Assembly: GCF_020731285.1 (NCBI RefSeq) | Contig: NZ_JAJFOW010000003.1 | Coordinates: 186,001 to 250,000 of the forward strand | Direction of reading: 5' to 3' | Length of the DNA stretch: 64,000 nucleotides | DNA from: Cohnella baijiui | GTDB lineage: Bacteria > Bacillota > Bacilli > Paenibacillales > Paenibacillaceae | Part shown: positions 40,388-48,677 of the stretch, piece by piece | How the letters are laid out: the number at the start of each line of letters is the position of its first letter | Position numbering within the stretch: the first letter of the stretch is position 1 | The notes under the pieces: model-generated | Told to the model about the DNA's origin: nothing | Seen by the model: the letters and a program-made list of their open reading frames with translations, nothing else | The model's database searches: none | Program-made: the position numbers and the translations under genes

Positions 40388-43300
40388 ATGATGCGGTTTA
40401 TACACAAAAAACCTGTCAAGAAGCTATCGGCAATGCAGTTTGTTATCATCCTCTTATTGGGGCTATTCCCCGGTATTGCGCCCATGAGAGCGCAAGCGGC
40501 AATAGATCCCTCCAGCGTTGGGGCTGCCAACGACGGCGTAGATTTTACAGCAACAGGTCTGCTTGCGCCACATAGCCGAATTTATTATGGCTATACCAAC
40601 TTTCTCGTAAGGACTACCCCAACGAGGGATACAGAAGAAAGGCCAATTTTATGGCGTGTCATGGGGAATGAGAAAGCAAAATACGATAGTACCGGTGTAG
40701 CCGAAGCAGCCGACAACCCCGACCAGCTTGTGCTTTATTCAGAGTATGTGATAAATACCAATTTTTTCGATCCTCATCCCCAGTGGAGCAATATATGGGC
40801 TACATCCTATATACGCAAGTGGTTAAATGGACCTTCGCTTAATGGACCTTTTATTCAGGGAGCATTTTTAGGCGGAGAACAATCAGCGATTACGAGGACT
40901 ATTAATTTACAGACGAAAGACCATAATTTGGATAATGCGACATATACAGACGACTATTTGTATCTATTGACAACCGACGATTTTAGGGGAGATAAGGTAA
41001 CATGGTCGTCCAATTACACAACGGAAAATTGGCTTGGCGCTTCACCCGCCGATAACATTGGAACATTAATCGGCGGTGAGCCAATTCCTTATTTTCTTCG
41101 TTCTCCATCTTGGAACCCAAATGCAACGTTAGGTGTATACATTGACGGAAGTACTCATAGATATGCACACTACGTCGATGGCGGAAATGGTAATTCTATT
41201 GGAATCCGTCCCGCTTTTAAATTAAATCCTTCTTCTGTCGTCTTTGCTTTGGAAATCGTTTCCGGTACTGGAGACGGCATGGGAACAGTTACAGAGGACA
41301 CGAACTATAAAGCCGCCGCGGCAGGGTCGAATCATTACAAATTGACTGTGCTGGGGGACGAGGGAAACGGCACGAATCCATATACATTAGCCAATCTCAA
41401 AAACGATGTTACCAATGATCCTTTATCAAATAACACAGTTATTTCAGCAAAAGCCCGTGGTGCGTTTGTATTGTCCGGCATAAGTTCTGTTGCAAACGGC
41501 AGTTTGGATAACAGCTACACGATTAACTACAAGCTTGTAGATTCAAATCATAAAATTGCAGCCTACGGCATTGCTAACCAAGACGCCTCTGTACCAGGCA
41601 GAGACCTGACGATCACCCTTCCAAGCGCAAAAAAAGACGGTTCGAGCTTTGCCGCTAACGAAATCTTGACCGCCTATGTCTGGTTGCAAAAGAATCATGC
41701 GACCAACTCCAACGAAGCGTCACAGCCGCTATATTTCAAGGTGAAACTTGATCGCACTGACAACATCGCTCCTGTTGTTACGGCGGCACCTCCAATAACG
41801 AATAATACAACGGGTATTTCAGCAAGCAGCAATGAACCAGGGCATATTTACCTTGTACCTGCGGCTGCTGTTCAAAGCGTTGCTAGTTTTGAAAATACGA
41901 TAGGAGTGTCAGGCCAAAAAGCAGCTGTTCCTGCAGCGGATACTTCTGTAACCGTTCCGACAACCGGTCTTGCGGAAGGCGCATACAAATTGTATGCGGT
42001 AGATGCAGCAGGGAACATTTCAGCAGCTTTAGATATTGCCATAGATAACACTGCGCCTACCGTTGCCCTATCAAGCAGTGCAAGCGGTACGGTCAATGCT
42101 GCTTTTCAGATTAACATCATCTTCAGCAAAGCTGTAAACGGCTTTGATGCGGACGACATCGTGGTTGGGAACGGTAAGGTTTCAAGCTTTGACGCTACCC
42201 ATGCGCCGACTTACACCGCCACGATCACCCCGGACACGAGCGGGCAAGAGGTAACGGTATATGTCGCGGCGGGCGCGGCTACCGACGCTGCCGGAAACGG
42301 CAATACAGTGTCCAACACAGTTCGTTACATGTACGACATCACCAAGCCTACGGTATTATTCGGCGGCTTCACAGACAATCAGATATTCACGATTCCGCCA
42401 GCCTCTGTCACCGTTTCAGTAAGTGAAGCAGTGTACAGCGTGACAGACGGAACTCTGGTAACCTCCTCGAATGCGACTGCGCTTTCGCTCCTCAGCATGG
42501 AAAAGGACGGTGCGGCATTTACTTCTTACACGCCTAACTACGATGAGACTTCTCGAACGTACAGCTTGACGTTTGATGGCACGCTTGGCGATGGCACTTA
42601 CAAGGTAAAAGTTGCCGGAAACGTGGTTAAAAACGAAATGAATAACGCGCTAGTCGCTGCAAGCGCAAGCTTTACGGTAGCTGTACCTGTGGTAAGCGAT
42701 ATTACCGCTAATCCAACAAGTTTTAAAAGCGCCGGGGGCAGCACAACAATTGCTCTAACAGGCGCAAATCTCACCGGACAGACGATAAACGTATATCTTG
42801 ACGGTACAGAAGCCGCTACAGCCACCGTAAGTAGTGCCACAAGCGCGGCAGCAACCATCGCTATTCCTGCAAACGCCGGTACTCGCATAAAAACTTACAC
42901 CATGACGGTTTACCTAAACGGCGTGGAGGTTGCGGGTAAATCCGCGATGGTTACAGTGAGCGGTGCGCCTGCCGCGAGCCATGGAGGGGATTCAGCAACT
43001 ACCGCCATCGGGCCGGTTATCGTTCAGAACGGCATCCTGGTTGATCCGGCTAACATCGACGCCAAGAAGCCGTCCGTTACGCTTGAAGTGACGCCAAACA
43101 AAGATGGCATAGCCTATGTCAGCATTCCTGCAAGTATTTTGACCCGTTTTGAGGGCGAGAACGCCACCTTCTTTATTGAAATCAAGGCGCCTTACGGCAC
43201 CTATCTAGTGCCGGTTCATCTGGCGTCGCTCATTCCGGGGCTGAAGGATTTGCTTGCTGCCAGCAACCTCAACACCGAGGATATCAGCTTCAAGATGACC

Positions 43301-44209
43301 TTGACCGACAAGTCCGATAACAAGGACATACAGGCGGCGTTTGCAAACGGCTTGCCAAATGGCAAAGTGATGGGTGCGATTGTGGATTTTCACATCGATA
43401 TTATCAACACTAGATCAGGGCAAATCATCGGAACGGCCGACAAGTTCAGCAAGGCGCTGACCAGAGCGATTCCCATGCCGAAGAACATAACCGCGATGCC
43501 TTCGCAATGGGGCGCGTTCAGCTATAACGCAGCAGCCAAGAAGTTCGAGTTTGTTCCAGCTACAAAAGTGAAAATGGACGGCGTATGGTATGTGATGATC
43601 AGCTCTTCTTCCAACAACGCATACGTAGTGGCGCAAAATGAAGCGAGCTTTGCCGATGTGCAAGCGCATTGGGGCAAACCGTTTGTCGAGCTTGCCGCGG
43701 CGAAAGGGCTTGTTTCCGGGGTTGGCGGCGGCTTGTATGAGCCTGGCAGATCCGTAACGAGAGCGGAATTTACCACTATGTTAGTTCAGGCACTCGGACG
43801 AGGCGCATCTTCCGACAGCAGTGCAGCACCTTATGACGATGTAAAGCAAGGCGCATGGTACTTCGATGTGGTAGTGAAAGCGAAGGAGCTTGGACTCTTG
43901 AGCTTTGTAAAAGGGAATAGCTTCAAGCCCGATCAGCCGCTGACCCGCGAGGAAATGGCGAGTATGTTGGCGGCGGCGATTGCCGCCCAAGAGCTGCCGG
44001 TCGCCAAGGAATTTGCAAGCTTGGACGGCTACAAAGATATCGGAAGCGCGAGCCCGGCCTATCTGGAGGATATTCGCATGATGGTCAAGCTTCAAATCAT
44101 GACAGGCACCGGCTCGAATACTTTTGGTCCGAAGGGTGAAACGACGCGTGCGCAAGCGGCGGTCGTGTTCATCCGAAAATTGCAAGCGCTAGGATCCATT
44201 GATAGATAA
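40388..44209 (+). CDS. SLH-domain surface protein with DUF6273-like and Ig-like domains
   Basis: A 1273-residue secreted protein. The signal peptide ends around AQAA (~residue 37). Residues ~45-290 resemble DUF6273 (ERPILWRVMGN, TSYIRKWLNG, NWLGASPA, GIRPAFKLNPSSVVFA). Several Ig-like bacterial repeats follow (~300-870; for example DNTAPTVALSSSASGTVNA). The C-terminus has three SLH motifs (~1087-1130, ~1148-1200, ~1214-1270: VTRAEFTTMLV, LTREEMASML, TTRAQAAVVF). These anchor the protein to pyruvylated cell-wall polymer. GTGGAGGA precedes the ATG. The preceding kinase/regulator pair may control it. Confidence 0.9.
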   Translation: MMRFIHKKPVKKLSAMQFVIILLLGLFPGIAPMRAQAAIDPSSVGAANDGVDFTATGLLAPHSRIYYGYTNFLVRTTPTRDTEERPILWRVMGNEKAKYDSTGVAEAADNPDQLVLYSEYVINTNFFDPHPQWSNIWATSYIRKWLNGPSLNGPFIQGAFLGGEQSAITRTINLQTKDHNLDNATYTDDYLYLLTTDDFRGDKVTWSSNYTTENWLGASPADNIGTLIGGEPIPYFLRSPSWNPNATLGVYIDGSTHRYAHYVDGGNGNSIGIRPAFKLNPSSVVFALEIVSGTGDGMGTVTEDTNYKAAAAGSNHYKLTVLGDEGNGTNPYTLANLKNDVTNDPLSNNTVISAKARGAFVLSGISSVANGSLDNSYTINYKLVDSNHKIAAYGIANQDASVPGRDLTITLPSAKKDGSSFAANEILTAYVWLQKNHATNSNEASQPLYFKVKLDRTDNIAPVVTAAPPITNNTTGISASSNEPGHIYLVPAAAVQSVASFENTIGVSGQKAAVPAADTSVTVPTTGLAEGAYKLYAVDAAGNISAALDIAIDNTAPTVALSSSASGTVNAAFQINIIFSKAVNGFDADDIVVGNGKVSSFDATHAPTYTATITPDTSGQEVTVYVAAGAATDAAGNGNTVSNTVRYMYDITKPTVLFGGFTDNQIFTIPPASVTVSVSEAVYSVTDGTLVTSSNATALSLLSMEKDGAAFTSYTPNYDETSRTYSLTFDGTLGDGTYKVKVAGNVVKNEMNNALVAASASFTVAVPVVSDITANPTSFKSAGGSTTIALTGANLTGQTINVYLDGTEAATATVSSATSAAATIAIPANAGTRIKTYTMTVYLNGVEVAGKSAMVTVSGAPAASHGGDSATTAIGPVIVQNGILVDPANIDAKKPSVTLEVTPNKDGIAYVSIPASILTRFEGENATFFIEIKAPYGTYLVPVHLASLIPGLKDLLAASNLNTEDISFKMTLTDKSDNKDIQAAFANGLPNGKVMGAIVDFHIDIINTRSGQIIGTADKFSKALTRAIPMPKNITAMPSQWGAFSYNAAAKKFEFVPATKVKMDGVWYVMISSSSNNAYVVAQNEASFADVQAHWGKPFVELAAAKGLVSGVGGGLYEPGRSVTRAEFTTMLVQALGRGASSDSSAAPYDDVKQGAWYFDVVVKAKELGLLSFVKGNSFKPDQPLTREEMASMLAAAIAAQELPVAKEFASLDGYKDIGSASPAYLEDIRMMVKLQIMTGTGSNTFGPKGETTRAQAAVVFIRKLQALGSIDR

Positions 44210-44223
44210 GGGTCATCCTCAAA

Positions 44224-44270
44224 AAGCCCGCTTGAGTGGATTGAAATCAACTCAGGCGGGCTTGTCCATG
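44224..44270 (+). terminator. Terminator between the SLH gene and the ThuA gene
   Basis: 14-bp stem from AAGCCCGCTTGAGT to ACTCAGGCGGGCTT with one GU pair and a T-rich tail. It can serve both converging transcripts. Confidence 0.8.
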
Positions 44271-44290
44271 TCTTTGGTTTTCGTTTGTTT

Positions 44291-45061
44291 TTATAGCCTG
44301 TGATCCAGATTTTCGCGTGCGTCACCGCAGAGGTGTCCCTCGCCTGTTGTCGGAATCATCATATCGGGACTCGGTGCCATCCATTTTGCGGCATTGCGCA
44401 GTACCTGGTGGATTTCCTTCTGATACAGGATCGGAAACGTTTCATGTCCTGGGGTGAACTGGAACAGTTTTCCCCTTCCGCGGTAATAAAGGTTGCCGCT
44501 GCGGCAGACATCGCCGCCCTCCCACCAGGATATAAAGACGGTCTGATCCGGTTCGGGAATCAGCTGCGGTTCGCCGTACATTTCATCTGCAGGAATTTCG
44601 ATGCATTCGTTGATGCCATAGGTGATGGGATGGCCGGGATTGATAACCCAGACTCTTTCCTTTTCGCCCTTGGGCATGGTGCGATAGCGCCCCCAAAGGC
44701 CGGCATCATAATAAATACCAAGCATTCGCTGCCAGGGCTTTGAAAAGATGGAGGAATGCAGGGCGATAAAACCCATTCCGCGGTTGACGACATGATAGCA
44801 GATCCGGCTTGCGACTGCGTCATCAAAGGCGGCATTGTCGATGTGGCTCCACCAGATCAGAACATCGGTAGCCGCCAGGACTTCTTCGGAAAGTCCATGG
44901 GAAGGCATATCCTGAGTGGCAATCGTCACCTCAAAATCATCATAGCCGTGAAATGCCTGGGCGATAGCAGCATGAATGCCATCGGGATAGATTGATTTTA
45001 CGGGCTCGCTGCGGTCCTGATTGTGCTCGTTGAATATGGTGACATGGATTTTTCGTTCCAT
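44291..45061 (-). CDS. ThuA-like protein (class I glutamine amidotransferase-like fold)
   Basis: A 256-residue protein of the ThuA family, involved in use of trehalose-like disaccharides through 3-keto intermediates. Visible are IHVTIFNEHNQD at the start, VLIWWSHIDNAAFDD, GMGFIALHSSIFSKPWQRML with the conserved HSS, and GRGKLFQFTPGHETFP near the end. AAGGGG lies upstream of the ATG at 45061. It is co-directional with the LacI gene upstream. A second ThuA gene lies at 50337 in the divergent operon, so the locus carries two versions. Confidence 0.85.
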   Translation of the reverse strand: MERKIHVTIFNEHNQDRSEPVKSIYPDGIHAAIAQAFHGYDDFEVTIATQDMPSHGLSEEVLAATDVLIWWSHIDNAAFDDAVASRICYHVVNRGMGFIALHSSIFSKPWQRMLGIYYDAGLWGRYRTMPKGEKERVWVINPGHPITYGINECIEIPADEMYGEPQLIPEPDQTVFISWWEGGDVCRSGNLYYRGRGKLFQFTPGHETFPILYQKEIHQVLRNAAKWMAPSPDMMIPTTGEGHLCGDARENLDHRL

Positions 45062-45102
45062 TAGGAGGATCCCCTTTTCGTTCTGGCCGATGGCATAGCA
45101 TA

Positions 45103-46185
45103 CTATTGTTCGAATGGAAAACCCAGACGGGCACCGCAAGATTCCCGAATGATTAAATGGGGCTCATGGGAAATGCTGATCCCTTCGGAATCATTGTTGA
45201 TAGCGCTTATCAAGGTCATGATGGACATGCGTCCCAGGTAACTGTTCTGCTGGTCCAGCGTAGTCAGGCGGGGGCAGTTATATTCGCCCGAGGGAAACTG
45301 ATCGCAGCTGACAACGGAGATATCTTCCGGTACGCGCAGTCCTTTATCTGCTATCGCCCGGATGGCACCCTGCGCTACCGCATCGTTCATGCAGATGATC
45401 GCGGTAGGGGTCGTTTCCGGTTGTTCCAGCAGTTTAGCCATGGCTCGATAGCCGTCCGGCGCGTAATAATTGCTTAAAGAGATCAGGGAAGGGTCAAAGG
45501 GTATCGCCAGGTTCTTCAGCGTCTGCGTATAGGCAGCCAGTCTGGCTGTGGTAGTCCGAATCCCTTCCTCGCCTCCAACAAAGCCTATCCTGCGGCGACC
45601 CAGCGCCAGTAGATGATGGATCAGGGCAGATATACCGCCGCTTATATTTCGGTTCAAGAAGGTACAGCTGCAGTCCGGAACGGACTGTCCCAGAATGACG
45701 ACCGGAATCTGTCTGCCCATACGGTTTAAGGCTTCTTTATAGGAATCGGAAATTTCATCTCGGTCGATTTCGCCACCCAAAATCAATACGCCATCCACCT
45801 TCTTATCCAGCATCATCTGGAAATAGGTGTTTTCCGGTATGGCATCGGAAACGCCATGGTTGGATCCGCCGTAAAAGGTGTTGCATAAAATGATGGAATA
45901 CCCGAAATCCACTGCGTAGCGCTGGATCTCCAGATACAGCTCGCTAAAGTAAGGATTTGTGATATCGGATACGATGACTCCCAGCGTCTGGGTATGGTTA
46001 CTGATCATGGCACGTGCCACGGAGCTTGGCGAGAAGTGGTATTTGTTAATGATGTCAGTCACATGTGCCTTTGTCTTTGCGGAAACATTAGGACTGTTGT
46101 TGATGACGCGGGATATGGTGGAAACAGACACCCCGCTCAACTCCGCGATTTTATAAATGGTAAGGTTCTTTTGATCATCTGACAT
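45103..46185 (-). CDS. LacI-family transcriptional regulator of the 44-58 kb system
   Basis: A 360-residue repressor. The headpiece is TIYKIAELSGVSVSTISRVI, then FSPSSVARAM and the sensor domain LGVIVSDITNPYFSELYLEI, with the VVSCDQFPSGEY segment near residue 290. It is divergent from the ABC importer at 46685. The 499-bp region between them carries four TTGGTACCGGTACCAA-type palindromes, typical LacI/GalR operators; one lies ~50 bp ahead of its own start, suggesting autorepression. Confidence 0.92.
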   Translation of the reverse strand: MSDDQKNLTIYKIAELSGVSVSTISRVINNSPNVSAKTKAHVTDIINKYHFSPSSVARAMISNHTQTLGVIVSDITNPYFSELYLEIQRYAVDFGYSIILCNTFYGGSNHGVSDAIPENTYFQMMLDKKVDGVLILGGEIDRDEISDSYKEALNRMGRQIPVVILGQSVPDCSCTFLNRNISGGISALIHHLLALGRRRIGFVGGEEGIRTTTARLAAYTQTLKNLAIPFDPSLISLSNYYAPDGYRAMAKLLEQPETTPTAIICMNDAVAQGAIRAIADKGLRVPEDISVVSCDQFPSGEYNCPRLTTLDQQNSYLGRMSIMTLISAINNDSEGISISHEPHLIIRESCGARLGFPFEQ

Positions 46186-46235
46186 GAAAAAATTCCTCTC
46201 TGCTATAACCTCTATATAGGAACACCAACATATGC

Positions 46236-46255
46236 TTTTGGAATCGGTACCAAGA
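46236..46255. promoter_or_regulatory. LacI-type operator O1
   Basis: TTTTGGAATCGGTACCAAGA, an imperfect dyad with the central CG. It is nearest to the LacI gene and is probably its autoregulatory site. Confidence 0.7.
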
Positions 46256-46351
46256 TGCCGTGCGTGTTTGAAAAACAGGAAAAAACAAGCAATCCGATAT
46301 TTTTCTTAATTGTAGTATGGGGAAAATTAAAAGTCAACGTAGACGAGATGA

Positions 46352-46371
46352 TTTTGATACCGATACCAAAA
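46352..46371. promoter_or_regulatory. LacI-type operator O2
   Basis: TTTTGATACCGATACCAAAA, a near-perfect dyad in the middle of the divergent region. It could form a repression loop with O1 or O3. Confidence 0.75.
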
Positions 46372-46415
46372 GAAAGAAAACAGACAGAAAATGAAAAATT
46401 TACGGTAAAATGAGG

Positions 46416-46444
46416 TTGACAAAAATGAACAGTATAATTTATAG
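46416..46444 (+). promoter_or_regulatory. Promoter of the ABC/catabolic operon
   Basis: TTGACA (46416-46421), 17-bp spacer and TTATAG (46439-46444). Operator O3 begins about 15 bp after the -10 box, in a position to block initiation. Confidence 0.65.
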
Positions 46445-46458
46445 TTCAGCTTAGGAAA

Positions 46459-46476
46459 TTTGGTACCGGTACCAAA
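46459..46476. promoter_or_regulatory. LacI-type operator O3
   Basis: TTTGGTACCGGTACCAAA, a perfect 18-bp palindrome overlapping the expected transcription start of the importer operon. Confidence 0.85.
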
Positions 46477-46513
46477 ATCTCCTCCAGGGCAAATTTAGGA
46501 TTGGGAAATCCAA

Positions 46514-46683
46514 AAAAATGATAAACGGAGGGTGCTATTATTTTTTTATTTCATTTTGGTACCGGTACCAAAATGGTTCAGGTAGAAAGTAAAGTGCCTA
46601 AAAATGATAAATGGAGGTTGCTTTTATTTTTTATTTCAACTTGGCACCGCTTTCAAATTCGTTGAGGTAAAAGGAGAAGTTGC
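46514..46683 (+). repeat. Tandem duplication of an ~85-bp leader segment
   Basis: 46514-46597 and 46600-46683 align along their length at an offset of 85-86 bases: AATGATAAACGGAGG with AATGATAAATGGAGG, CTATTATTTTTTTATTTCA with CTTTTATTTTTTATTTCAA, and so on. The first copy carries a perfect operator. In the second the operator has decayed to TTGGCACCGCTTTCAAA while the ribosome site AAAGGAGAAG is intact. Confidence 0.75.
46554..46573. promoter_or_regulatory. LacI-type operator O4
   Basis: TTTTGGTACCGGTACCAAAA, a perfect 20-bp palindrome inside the first copy of the duplicated leader, 95 bp after O3 (nine to ten helix turns). Confidence 0.85.
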
Positions 46684-46684
46684 G

Positions 46685-47665
46685 ATGCGAAAGGACAGGG
46701 AGACGAAAAAGACAGCGCAGAACCAACTGATGAAACAAAAGAACGGCGGTGTATTCTATGAGCTGTTCAGACACAGGACTTTGTATGCAATGACGCTTCC
46801 GGCGTTGATCTTTTTCCTGATTTTCAGCTACATCCCCATGATGGGCGTGTATTATGCATTTGTTGATTATGACTTTGGCAAGGGTATTCTTCACAGTTCG
46901 TTTGTGGGACTGAAGAATTTTCAGTATTTCGTTTCCGGCGGATGGGATGCGCCGATTGTTTACTTGACCAAGAATACGATCCTTTACAATCTGGCGTTTA
47001 TTCTCCTGGGAAATATCATGCAGTGTATGTTAGCCATCATGATTACCACGGTTGTCGGACGGCTCTTTAAGAGAGTAACGCAATCTGTAATGCTTTTGCC
47101 GCACTTTGTATCCTACGTGATCGTGGGCACGATTGCCTATAACATTTTCAACAGCAACTATGGCGTACTCAATTCGCTGCTGAAGGCTCTGGGCGGGAGC
47201 GGGATCAGCGTATATATGATTCAATGGATATGGCCGTTCATCATCACATTTTTCTTCCTTTGGAAAGGTACCGGCTTTGGCATGGTGGTTTATCTTGCTG
47301 CCATCACGGGCTTTGACCGGGAGGTTTATGAAGCGGCCAAAATCGACGGCTGTAACCTATTTAAGGAGATCAGGTACATCACGCTGCCGATGTTAAAGCC
47401 AACCTTTATTATGCTGGTGCTGTTCAACCTTGGCGGCATTATGAGAGGACAGTTTGAATTGTTCTATAACCTGATTCAGAGAAACGGACAGTTATTCAGC
47501 GTAACGGATGTTCTGGATACCTACATATACCGTGCGATGACAGTCAATTTCAATCTGGGTACCTCTACGGCGGCAGGTGTTTACCAGTCCGTATTCGGCT
47601 TTATCCTTGTGGTCACCGTGAACAAGATCATACGTAAGACGAGTCCGGAAAACGCCTTATTCTAA
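46685..47665 (+). CDS. ABC transporter permease, LplB type
   Basis: A 326-residue permease of the LplB/YtcP group, which moves oligosaccharide-like substrates with large binding proteins. It has LPALIFFLIFSYIPMMGVYYA and the EAA loop EAAKIDGCNLFKEIRYITLP. I start it at ATG 46685 with AAAGGAGAAG upstream. The in-frame ATG at 46604 lies in the duplicated leader and would add 27 residues of operator-encoded sequence, so I reject it. Confidence 0.92.
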   Translation: MRKDRETKKTAQNQLMKQKNGGVFYELFRHRTLYAMTLPALIFFLIFSYIPMMGVYYAFVDYDFGKGILHSSFVGLKNFQYFVSGGWDAPIVYLTKNTILYNLAFILLGNIMQCMLAIMITTVVGRLFKRVTQSVMLLPHFVSYVIVGTIAYNIFNSNYGVLNSLLKALGGSGISVYMIQWIWPFIITFFFLWKGTGFGMVVYLAAITGFDREVYEAAKIDGCNLFKEIRYITLPMLKPTFIMLVLFNLGGIMRGQFELFYNLIQRNGQLFSVTDVLDTYIYRAMTVNFNLGTSTAAGVYQSVFGFILVVTVNKIIRKTSPENALF

Positions 47666-47684
47666 ATAAGGAGAGTCGAGAAAG

Positions 47685-48569
47685 ATGAATAGCCATAAAA
47701 TGTCCGCCGGTGAAAAAGGCTTAAAACTATTTTTCTATATCGTTCTTTCAATGGTGTCTATTGTCTGCGTACTACCCTTTATTCTGGTGATTTCGGGTTC
47801 TTTTTCGGACAGCGCGCAGATCTTGCGAAACGGTTACTCCATTCTGCCCAGGGGATTTTCGCTGGATGGCTACCGCAGTATTTTCCTGTTTCCGGCGCAG
47901 ATTGCCAAAGCCTATGGCGTCAGTATCTTTGTAACCGGTGCGGGAACCGGCATTGGTCTGATGGTCATGACCTTCTGCGGTTATGCGATTTCCAGAAGCG
48001 AATTGAAATATCGCAATGTCATTTCTTTCATGATTTATTTTACGACTCTTTTTTCCGGCGGTTTGGTACCCTGGTATATCGTAGTTACCAAGCTGGGATT
48101 AAAGAACAGCATCTGGGCGTTGATCATTCCGTCCATCTGCAGCTCCTTCTATATATTGCTCATTCGTAATTTTATGAAGACGATACCGGATGCCCTTGTG
48201 GAATCTGCAAGGCTCGAAGGAGCAGGGGAGTTTCGTACCTTGTTGCAAATCGTCGTGCCGATGTCAAAGCCGATCCTGGCCACCATTGCCTTGTTTCTGG
48301 CGCTTGCATACTGGAATGACTGGTACCTGGCTTCCCTTTATATTACAAATGCCGATATGTGGCCTTTACAATACCGGCTATACAACATCTTGAATGCCGC
48401 GTCCAAGATCGCGTCGGTCGGAGCGGAAAACTTTACCAGCAAAATTCTGCCGACAGAGACGCAGAAGCTGGCGAACGCGATCGTAGCAACAGGACCGATT
48501 ATTTTCCTATATCCTTTCCTGCAGAAGTACTTCGTTCAGGGGATTTCCATCGGAGCGGTAAAAGGATAA
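47685..48569 (+). CDS. ABC transporter permease, LplC/YtcP type
   Basis: A 294-residue permease, the partner of LplB. It has VLPFILVISGSFSDSAQILR near the N-terminus, FTTLFSGGLVPWYIV in the middle, the EAA loop ESARLEGAGEFRTLLQIVVP and the C-terminal YFVQGISIGAVKG, typical of this subgroup. AAGGAGAGTCGAGAAAG precedes the ATG. Confidence 0.92.
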   Translation: MNSHKMSAGEKGLKLFFYIVLSMVSIVCVLPFILVISGSFSDSAQILRNGYSILPRGFSLDGYRSIFLFPAQIAKAYGVSIFVTGAGTGIGLMVMTFCGYAISRSELKYRNVISFMIYFTTLFSGGLVPWYIVVTKLGLKNSIWALIIPSICSSFYILLIRNFMKTIPDALVESARLEGAGEFRTLLQIVVPMSKPILATIALFLALAYWNDWYLASLYITNADMWPLQYRLYNILNAASKIASVGAENFTSKILPTETQKLANAIVATGPIIFLYPFLQKYFVQGISIGAVKG

Positions 48570-48677
48570 TTCCAAAGCGGTAGTCATGCAAATTACTATA
48601 TAAACCTACTTTTTGAAAATTGGGGCAAGGGTCAAAAAGCAGGAACGATTCCTATCAAAAAGAGGAGGAACTGAAAG

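Noticed and set aside
46514..46683. Possible CRISPR-like repeat
   Set aside because: There are only two tandem copies without spacers and no cas genes; it is a leader duplication.
46604..46684. Upstream in-frame ATG for the LplB permease
   Set aside because: It would translate the duplicated operator-leader segment. The ATG at 46685 has a good ribosome site and gives the normal N-terminus.
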